Source of the DNA: Plumapathes pennacea
Lineage: Eukaryota; Cnidaria; Anthozoa; Antipatharia; Myriopathidae
NCBI GenBank assembly: GCA_964036295.1
Contig: OZ038463.1
Coordinates: 35,715,678 to 35,779,677 of the forward strand
Length of the DNA: 64,000 nucleotides
Direction of reading: 5' to 3'
A program made the position numbers and the translations under genes. Each line of letters opens with the position of its first letter. Within the stretch, counting starts at the first letter, position 1. Positions 1-10,200 of the stretch are shown piece after piece. The notes beneath the pieces are model-generated. The model was given only the letters and a program-made list of their open reading frames with translations, was not told where the DNA came from and did not search any database.

Positions 1-228
1 AGGAAAAGCTACACGAGCCTTTTATCATTTTCATTTTTCTGACTTACAGTCTAAGGGTAAGGCCATTGCCAGTTTTCCAAGAGGGCAACAAATTTCAATA
101 AATGAACATAACTTAAATAAAATCATAAAAAGAAAAACCAAAAGTTTATGGGTGTAATAAAACATCAAACCAGAACGTCAGTATTTAGTTGACTTATCGG
201 AAAATCATTTTCGGTTGCTTGCACCCAG

Positions 229-1223
229 GATTTGTGCCACCAGTTCCCGAGCCGTGTATGAGAGCCCTGGGACTACAGAAAGGACTACAAGATGCAGCAT
301 TCTCCGCCTCTTCGCAGTACAGTTCTACATACAAAGCTTCCAATGCTCGGCTGCATCTTCAGAGAGGCAGCGGGAGAGTTGGTGCTTGGTCAGCTTTGAA
401 AAACAATGAACATCAATGGTTGCAGATTGACCTTGGCCAGGTTACCAAAGTACGTCGCGTGGCTACCCAGGGCAGACAAGAAAAAGATCAGTGGGTGACA
501 AGCTACTCACTCTCTTTCAGTTTTGATGGTTTGCTGTTTGAGTCGTACAAAAAAAACGGGCACGTTACGGTAAGTACTCAGGCAACAACAGAGATTGTTT
601 TGGCCTGGTTGTTCAGTGAATCTGAGATGTGGTAAATGGAATTTCTAAGGAAAGGTTTTAATTGTCAGAAATGAAGAAATTTTGACCAGTTATAAGAATT
701 AAATACATTTTAAGCTAATATGTAGCCAGAGCCCTGGTAATTTTCCTGTGTAAGTAGTAGAATTCACAGACAGTACTATTCCTATTCCAGGTGAAGACAT
801 TCTAGCAATGTATGTTATGTACCACAAAGTGCACAGCAACTCTAGTAGTTGTCTAGACAGATTATTATTATTACGCTTAAAGAATTTAAGCTAAACATAT
901 TCTGATACCACAGATAGTAGTACGTAAGTTCTCTTTGTCTGGGACGTAGTTCTTGGCCATGCCAATATCACTTATCAGACATCAATAAAAACGACATCTT
1001 GAACTTAGAACTCGAATCCAGACCTTCAAGCGGCAGGAAGAGTTATGACTCTCCTGATCAGTCTGTTTGCTTTCTTTTCAGAAATTCTTCGCAAATAAGA
1101 ACCGCTACGATGTCGTAAGCCAAGTCTTGAACCCTCCAATCATCGCTCGATTTGTGCGCTTCGAACCACAAACTTACCGTTCTTGGATCTCTATGAGGGC
1201 GGAACTTTTTGGATGCATTTCAG
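229..1223 (+). CDS. Gene A, F5/8 type C (discoidin) domain 1, two exons
   Basis: Exon 229-569 (acceptor at 227-228, donor GTAAGT at 570) carries the N-terminal two-thirds. It holds the family hallmarks [10 protein letters not shown], a [13 protein letters not shown] strand and RVATQGR. Exon 1082-1223 carries the C-terminal part ([24 protein letters not shown]). The boundary inside the domain is phase 0 and both outer boundaries are phase 1. Domains of this family usually bind carbohydrate or phospholipid on cell surfaces. It is very close to gene C 31716-32959. The intron 570-1081 holds nothing I can identify. Confidence 0.85.
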
Positions 1224-4200
1224 GTACATCATGTGTGAAAGTTGCACAAGTAATGTGTACGGGTTCTTCTGCATGACTCGTGTGATATCTCTCATAAAGT
1301 CATGACTAACATTATATAATAGGTCACTTATCTGGCTCAAAGAAGATTCATTTTTTTATCTATCAGTTTGTGTCAATTACTTACTTTTCATTTAAAAATG
1401 AGGTTCACTCAAAGTAGTTTAACTGGTTTACGTAGAAAAGGCAAAACAATAAGCAAAAAGAGTAAATAAGTACCTTGATAATAAATAAATTCTTCTTGTA
1501 AATCGAAAGTTGACTTGCCGGTATTGTCAGCGTGACTGAATTTGAACCGAAGTAATTAATTATTGCTGCAGTGTAGGGCTTGCTGTTACCAAGATATAAT
1601 TGCCACAGCTACATGATCAAAATATTACTTAGCGTTAGCAATGTAATTATCCTTTCAACTTGGGCATTGTTTTTCATATCTGGATTCTTCCAGGTTTTCC
1701 TGTCCCGCCGAAGCCAAACTGTATCGACGCTCTTGGCGCGGCCAGTGGAAAGATTGTGGATCAATCCTTTAGTGCATCTTCCATGTGGAGCAACAGTTAT
1801 AAACCTGCGTATGGACGCCTAAACAAAGCAAGTACGTGGATTGCGAAAGCGAGAGACGACCAACAATGGCTGCAGATAGATCTGGGGCAATGGAAGTCAG
1901 TGACTCGTATTGCTACACAAGGGCGACATAATGCCGATCAGTGGGTCACCAGCTACACCGTTTCCTATAGTCTGTATGGCGGGCACTTTGATTTTTACAA
2001 GGAGAATGATCAGTTGAAGGTGCGTTGAACGTGTACTGATTTTTGGGTCCACGACACATTCTTAATTTATAGAAAATCCACAACCCCCCCTCCCCAACCT
2101 CCCGCACCGTTCTAAGAATCGAAACTCTTGATGGGTTTAATTTGTCATTGACTAAACGAGGTTTGAATTGGAACAAGAGCATTTTAAACTGATTTTTGTA
2201 AAACAAAAACTAAAGAAATTACAGTGCAAATTACAGAGGCCACAAGATAACACCAATCGAAAAGCCAAAATAATTTGTAATTGGTTTAGCTTGAAGAAAA
2301 AACTCCAATAGACAGTGCAAGAAAAAACCTTGATCGATACTTACTTACTTGTTTCATGTGCTTATTTTCATGCCCAGATGGCAGTTATTTTTTCTTTTGC
2401 CCCTAATATTGTACATGTTCCTGGTTATGATTAGTGCAAGTTTGCTGAAAGTAATGTAGTGGCCATTGATTAGAAGAATCTTACATGCAGGTGTTTGAGG
2501 GAAATCACGACAGAAATAACATCCACGTCAACGCTTTAAATCCACCAATCAAGACAACGCGATTTATCCGCATACATCCTCGCACGTGGTATAGCTACGT
2601 GTCCATGAGAGTGGAAATCTATGGATGTCAAGGAGGTAAGGATATACGGGACGTTATACTGCGTTTTTCTGGATTAGGAGAATACAGTGGAACCTCCCTG
2701 AGCGACCATCTCCCGTAAGCGACTATACATCTCTTTAAGCAGCCACTTATCAAATGACCGATTTGTCCCTCAGTCAAATTTCTATTAGTGGAACCTCTCG
2801 CAAGCGACCGCGACCTCTGTTTGAGTTTTTCTTTTATTTCTATCCGGACAAAACACTAACATATGTAACTTAACCTGCAAACAAGGTTGATTTCTTAAAA
2901 CCGGAGGTGTTAATTCACTTACTAAAACGGCATTGTTTGACACTGATTGTGGCTCAAAGCTGGACCCATAGTGAGAAATTTCCGTAAGCGGCCACTTAAA
3001 GCCGAATAATGGTGATCGTTTTCGGGAGGTTCCACTGTAGTTAGAACACCCCAAACAACGCTGCATGAAGGATTTCCTCACATTTTGGAAGAGCTGGATA
3101 AACATTTTATCTCTTTTCTCAGCGGCACCTCCCCCTCCACCTTGCAAGCACGCAATGGATGTCGGGGTCATTATGGATCGCTCCGGGAGCGTGGGCTCCG
3201 CAGACTTCCAGAAGGCTCGTGATTTCGTCACAAATATCGTCCACAAACTCCAAATCTCCTCACATGGAACACGGGTAGGAATTATTGCCTACCAGTCCTC
3301 CGCGTCCTTAATTGTCAACTTCGCAAACCACGCTGCACAGGAACCAAACGCCATGGCCGCGAAAATCAAGGCCATCCACTACTCAGGGGGTGGTACACGG
3401 ACGGATATTGCTCTTCAGAAGGCAAACGCTGAGTTGTTCACTCCTGCTGGAGGAGACCGTCCGGACAAACCCAACGTGCTGATTGTGATGACAGACGGAA
3501 AAACAAACTCCGGAAGCAAACCTTATAGCCAAGTGCTGGACCCTCTGCTGGTAAGTAGTGTTCACAGGCTCAATCCGTTCTTGTCTTCTTTGGGGGAACC
3601 GAAATGAATATTGCTGAGAGTAAAACTAAGAGATTTGAAGGTTTTTGAGGCATAGTATTATTCATTGTTTCGTCAATTTAGGTTTTGAGAATGTTTAAGA
3701 GCTGTAGGTTTTACTTGACAGACCAGGAGATAATTAAGGCTCCGGTCGCACTCGTAACTTTGACAACACTTATATCCACATTTGCATCATTTGAAGTGGA
3801 AACAGCGCTTGTCACCAGAAATATATGTCGGCAAGTTGCTACCAAACATTGAAGCCGTCGTATTGCTCTCAATGCCGAGTTATTATCGACTGAACTTCAT
3901 AGTGCGACCGGGCTCTAAATCATCGACATATTCTCAGCGAACTTCCACGGTTTTGCAACTATACTTTATCTTTGGTACATCAACCAACTTTATGCAACTT
4001 GAAAAATTGTATTTTGTCTTATTTCAGAAAAAGAAAGTGAAAGTGGTAGCTGTGGGAGTGGGTCATAGTATAAACATGAAGGAGCTTGACGAGATTTCAG
4101 GCGGGCAGCCCGAGAACGTGATTAAGGTAGACGACTTCAACGGATTGTTTGGCAACCTAAACAGCGTCTTGAAGGCCTCTTGTGAAATACCTGTTGTGCC

Positions 4201-7200
4201 TTCCGGTGAGATATGACCAAAATGCAGATTCTCCCAACCTTTTAAGAGTAAAATGTATGAGTAATGTAGTGAGAATTGATACTTTAATCAGTTTTTATCT
4301 CAATAACATATCAAAAGCCAAGTTCTCTCTACCGTATCATATGTTTCTGGTGAGACATTGAAGAAGAAAATCGAAGTGGATTACTATTGGGAGTAAAGGG
4401 GTTAAAGCCTAAATATCGATGAAACGAAATATTGCCGTCCGCCCTATGTACGCCTCAAGTAAAAATACTTATGACGTCATTAATGCCTTAAATAAAAATG
4501 TGCTGGTAAGTGTTCAATTGGGTGGGCCGGTGGGGGGAGGGGGAGGGGGAAAATATCTTAAAAGTCTCTTGTAAGAAGACAACAGCTTTATGTCTCCACA
4601 CAAAATATAGAGGTAGGGGAGGGCGCCGGGTCGCATTGGTTAGATACCGACATACTACAACCAACATACACAGTCACTAAAATAAGACAAACACGAGGCG
4701 ATATACGTACCCTTATGTGAGCCACATAAATGCCTCAAATGCACACTGACGGCATGCATGTACATAGACCATCTACTTCTGTGTCCCACTGTCGGTTCTT
4801 GCAGACCCCGAGTGTAAAGACTACACGTTTTTGGACGACCGTGAACGCTCGGTGGACAATAATGCAAAGAACTACCAATGCGACCAAAAAAAGCTGACAA
4901 CAAAGTGGTATCGCTTCGCTGGAGCTGCAGGAAACCAGATGCCCACAAGCTGTGTCCCTACACGTCGTTGTGGCACGCATGCTCCGGGTTGGATGCAGGG
5001 ACAACATCCTTCAGTCGCAGATGGTGTCGTAAAACGGAAAGTCTATTTCCATTGGTCGGGAAACTGCAAACGCTGGAGTAGCGATATTGAGGTTCGGAAT
5101 TGCGGGCGATTTTATGTTTATAAGTTAAACAAACCGCCGGTATGTCATCTACGCTACTGCGGAAAGAAAGGCAAGTTTGCTGTCTTTCTTTGCAATGATC
5201 CTCTGACTAGAGTACAATTTATTCACTCGGAGAACACTTATTTAATGATGTGGTTAAAATCCCAATATCCCAGCGGGCGACCAAAACATATTATGTGTGC
5301 GTTGTCAAGTATGGGACTATCTTTGAAATTCTACCAAGGGGTAAAGAGGGGGTGGGGGTTGGAATAAATACGGCAAGTTTGGAGATCATTTTGTCCAGGT
5401 AAAGAATAAAAGTCAAACAGCAGTAGGAGTAACTTATAACAAAATTTCAGTTGAAAATGGAGTTGCCGCTGGGGGCCAGCAATGGGGTCGAATGTTGGCA
5501 TCAAACAAGAAGGAAACTCCAGTTTCCATTTTATTAACAGGGACGTTCTAAAATCAGCAAATATTAAACATTCGAATTTCCATGTTTTTTGTAGTTTCAG
5601 CCGGATCTATATGTAAAAACTTTTGTGGGTTTACCGTAGTTTTAATAGTTTTAAATTTGTTTTACTTAGGTCCCATTGCTCAGCCTCACCAAGGTAAGTT
5701 GTTTCAGCCATAAATGCCAACTATGCTATTAACTACAAATGTAAACTGTGCCATGCAAAATAGTTAATTACGTTGAATGTTTAGTAAGTTAATACGCCTT
5801 TTAGTTTTCGTATTGCTAAAGATATTATTTTTCAGTTGTAAAATTTCCTGGTACACTTTGCCAAATTGGATCTATAGTTTTTTAATAGCGTTAATAAAAC
5901 CGTTACCCAAATCTGTCTCACGTAGCTCACTCCAAATTAGTTTACTGTACATCTTCGATCCAAACAAAAACTAAGAATCTTACGCCAGGTTTGTTTTGTT
6001 ATGAATACAAAACCGAGAAGAATCGGGGTGCGACTGGTTAATTTTGTTTGTATTACAAGACGCCAATACTGCTGTAGAAGCAGCCCATCGCTTGTTTTAT
6101 CCCGACCAGTCAGTGATTCGGGCGCACCAGATATGACTGCCTTACGAGGTGCACGCCGGTCTTTCGTCTCCCACGTGGTCACGCATCTCGGTCCAATCCT
6201 CTATGCTACTCACTCGGTCGGAGGAGGAGGAGAAAACATATTTTGTTATTTGTTGTTTGCGCTCTTGATGACGACTTATCATTCAGTGATGATTCTCATA
6301 TTGTGTTTCTCTGCTCTTAACTACAGATTTTATCGACGTCTACATGCTGTCAGGCGGCTATGATGACTCTGGTGTAGTTAAACCACCTGGCTTATCCATC
6401 ATCAAAGTGAACGGAGTTGACAAGAGTCCCAATGTGAGAAATAATGTCACATAGCAGCGATAAGTTTACCCTGTCACTGTTAAGTATATTTGCCAAAATT
6501 AAGCTACAATTGCTAATGAAAACTTTGATTTTTAGTAGTTGCATACGTCTCATGGGGAAGTCAAATTCAATTTTAGCCGCAAATAACGAAGTGCTGAAAT
6601 GATTGTTGTTCGAATTGCTGCCAACACAAAGATTAGTCAATCATATCCAACGATTGGCCAATACAAGTGTCTTTATTGACTCTAGTTTCAATCCTAAACT
6701 AAATCGTGCTAGGTATAGGTAGGAAACGTTGCAAACGGAAATTGAACTTCATTTGATGCATGAAAATGTAGATGTAATTACTGACTCCGTGCATAAATAA
6801 TATCATATCGAATGATGTAAGTTTGGAAGCTTTGAAGATTTAAGTCTTACGAGATGAATTTTAAGAAAAATCCTGTCAGTTAAGAAAAAAAAGAAAAATG
6901 TAAAGTAATTCTCGTTTCCCTTGAGAGTTTGATATAGCAGGGTTGTACTGTAAGTTCTTAATACATATCCTTGTCATCCATTGAGTTGAAAACCAAACCG
7001 TGTATATTTCTTGTCTTATAGAGAAGAGGCCATAACGTGGTCGCAGTGGAGAGATCCACTGGGCGCGTGTTGCAGGTTGGGACTTTTGACACGTACGGTA
7101 ACGGCGTATCTGGAAATGGATTGAGCAGTTTCATTCAAAATCTTCCAGACAACACAATTGTGTTAGTGTCAGTCAAGGACTCAGCGGATCGTCACGTCAG

Positions 7201-10200
7201 CGCCGCCGCAGTTGCTGCTCTTAGAAGCGTGGGAGCTGTTGATCCAGTGAAACCGGTATTTCGCGGCTCGTGGTTGCTTGTGGGATACAAGGGAAGTGGC
7301 GCCAAACCTTCCTGGGTGAAGCAAGCGCAGGCGTTTAGGTATAAGGGGCCAACGGAAATGCACGTACAAATTGCTAAGGAAGGTAAAATGTAACTGCCTG
7401 AATATAAGGTCTTGCAATTTTTGTGGAATGTTAAATAGCGCAAGATATTTATTAACTGGTCCCATTCCATCTGTAATTAAAAAAGTGCATTTCTGACAAG
7501 CCTGAACTGACGTGCAGAAACTGATTTTAAATTATCTAATTACGACAGCTATCAATCAAAAAGATCTGGAAGTGAGATTTGCAGCTCGGGTGCCAAAATG
7601 TTTAATCTCTCGCGTTCGGCTTCGGCGCCCAGACGACTCTTCTTCTCCGTCCCCCTTTCGCCCTCCCTCTCCCCCGCTTTTTATCCCTTGCCCACTATCT
7701 GCCTTCTTAGGCGGCAGCCAACCGCAAGTGGAGCCCTGAGAAACAGGATACTATAAGTACAGATCAAATAGCACGAGATAGTTATATTTTTGACAAGCCT
7801 GAACTGACGTGCAGAAACTGATTTGACAATTATCTAATTATACAACAGCTATCAATCAAAAAGATATGAAAGTGAGATTTGCAGCTCGGGCGCCAAAATG
7901 TTCAATCGCTCGTCGCCACCGGTCTTGTCGGGAAACTCTTGAAGGAGTAATATAAGGACCTCTGGAACCAGGGTAGAACCTAACAGTCTTGTTTGTTGTA
8001 TATTTATATAATTATTTAGTATTACATATGTTCACATGGCGATATTTGATCACTGTTGCAAGATGCAGTATGTAAATTTGAATCGCATATCTCAGTGAAA
8101 AGTTTTGTACAATTTTCTGAACTAATAATTTTACATTTGTTTTTTTTCAATGGATTAGGTCCCATTATTCAGCCAACAACAGCTGCACCTCAAGGTAAGT
8201 AATCTTGTTTCATCCACAAATGTCAACCTATGATAATTGACTAAAATGTAAACTGTGCCGTGTAAAATCAAGCCTGCACTAAGCAAATTCGTCTTAATGG
8301 ATATTACTAAAGAATTCTTAGTTACTGGTAAATTTTGTCTATATTATACGGATGCGTAGTTTCTGTTCCTTCTATTACAAGGTCGAACTCACTAGGATAG
8401 GAAATATATCAAAAGTCAATTAAAAGAACTTTTCCAAATCTGTCTCACGTAGCTCCAGAGTGCAGCTCCTACACCATGCTCAACGACGCCAACCGTAAAA
8501 TGTCTTATGAGAACAGAAAGGTGGTTCTGTGTGACAGCAACATGGCCCAGAAGTGGTACCGCTTCTCTGCAGCCGCAGGCGAAGTCATGCCAGAATCATG
8601 CGTACCAACATGGCGTTGTGGTACGCATGCGCCTGGCTGGCTGAACGGTAAACATCCGACAGTGGCAGAGGGCGCGGTGACGAGAAAAGTTTGCTTTCAC
8701 TGGGTCGGTAAATGTTGTAACTGGGAAGATAGCATCAAAGTACGCAACTGTGGAGGTTTCTACGTGTACGAGCTGAAGAAACCTACTGCTGGGTGTAGTC
8801 TCCGTTATTGTGGAGGTGGCGGTGCAGGTTTGTTAATTTGGTTTAGTTTGAGTAATCCAATTATGTTTCATATTTTATTTTATGCGTTGTGTTGCTCACT
8901 TCAGAGAGCAGAGAGTGGGGACGTACAGTCGAATTTGGCTCCTCAAAAGACAATCATGATATCTATCTCAGCATTTAGCCCAAAGAAAATGGTTGTTTTT
9001 AAGCGTACACTATGAAAGGTACCACCTGTAGGATCCGAGATTCAGGTATAAATTTATTTCCGCCATTTAAAGTTTCCTCGTGTTTTTTGTATTTCCATTT
9101 CACTGGAAGATTTATTTTCATCGTTACTGTTTGCTGACAAAAACGAGCAAGGGTTCGATAAGAAAGGATCGGGCATCGATATTGCTCCAAGTACATTCCT
9201 CGCCGATATCCTCTTAGTTTTGCCATGTTGGTGCTTTTCCATCGATTTTAAAGAACCTGGCAGTCTTGTTTTGTCATTTTCATTTATTTAATATATATTT
9301 TGCATTTAGATATCGTGTTCATATGGCGATATTTGTTAATCACTGTTGCAAGTTTGTGTATGTATGCAGTACGTGAATTCGAATCGTGTATGTGAAATGT
9401 TTTGGTAAGAGTGGGTCGTACAAAGTGTTGTATAATCTTCTGAACTGATAGTTTTAAATTTGTTTTTCAATGGATTAGGTCCCATTGTTCAGCCAACAAC
9501 AGCTGCACCTCAAGGTAAATAATCATGTTTCATCCACAAATGTCAACCTATGATAATTGACTAAAAATGTAAACTGTGCCGTTGTAAAATCAAGCCGACA
9601 TCAAGCAAATTCTTCTTAATTAATAAAATTCTTCTTAATTAATATCACTAAAGATTTCTTAAAATTAGTGATAAATTTTGTCTATATTATACGGATGCGT
9701 AGCTTTTGTTACTTCCATTACAAGGCCGAACTCACTAGGATAGGAAATATATCAAAAGTCAATTAAAAGAACTTTTCCAAATCTGTCTCACGTAGCTCCA
9801 GAGTGCAGCTCCTACACCATGCTCAACGACGCCAACCGTAAAATGTCTTATGAGAACAGAAAGGTGGTTCTGTGTGACAGCAACATGGCCCAGAAGTGGT
9901 ACCGCTTCTCTGCAGCCGCAGGCGAAGTCATGCCAGAATCATGTGTACCAACATGGCGTTGTGGTACGCATGCGCCTGGCTGGCTGAACGGTAAACATCC
10001 GACAGTGGCAGAGGGCGCAGTGACGAGAAAAGTTTGCTTTCACTGGGTCGGTAAATGCTGTAACTGGGAAGATAGCATCAAAGTACGCAACTGTGGAGGT
10101 TTCTACGTGTACGAGCTGAAGAAACCTACTGCTGGGTGTAGTCTCCGTTATTGTGGAGGTGGCGGTGCAGGTTTGTTAATTTGGTTTAGTTTGAGTAATC

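Noticed and set aside
4831-5367. Read-through of D8C-1 to a stop at 5367 as the end of gene A
   Set aside because: The GC donor at 5171 joins in phase to the linker at 5670, and the downstream exons stay in frame for another 6 kb, as in gene C.
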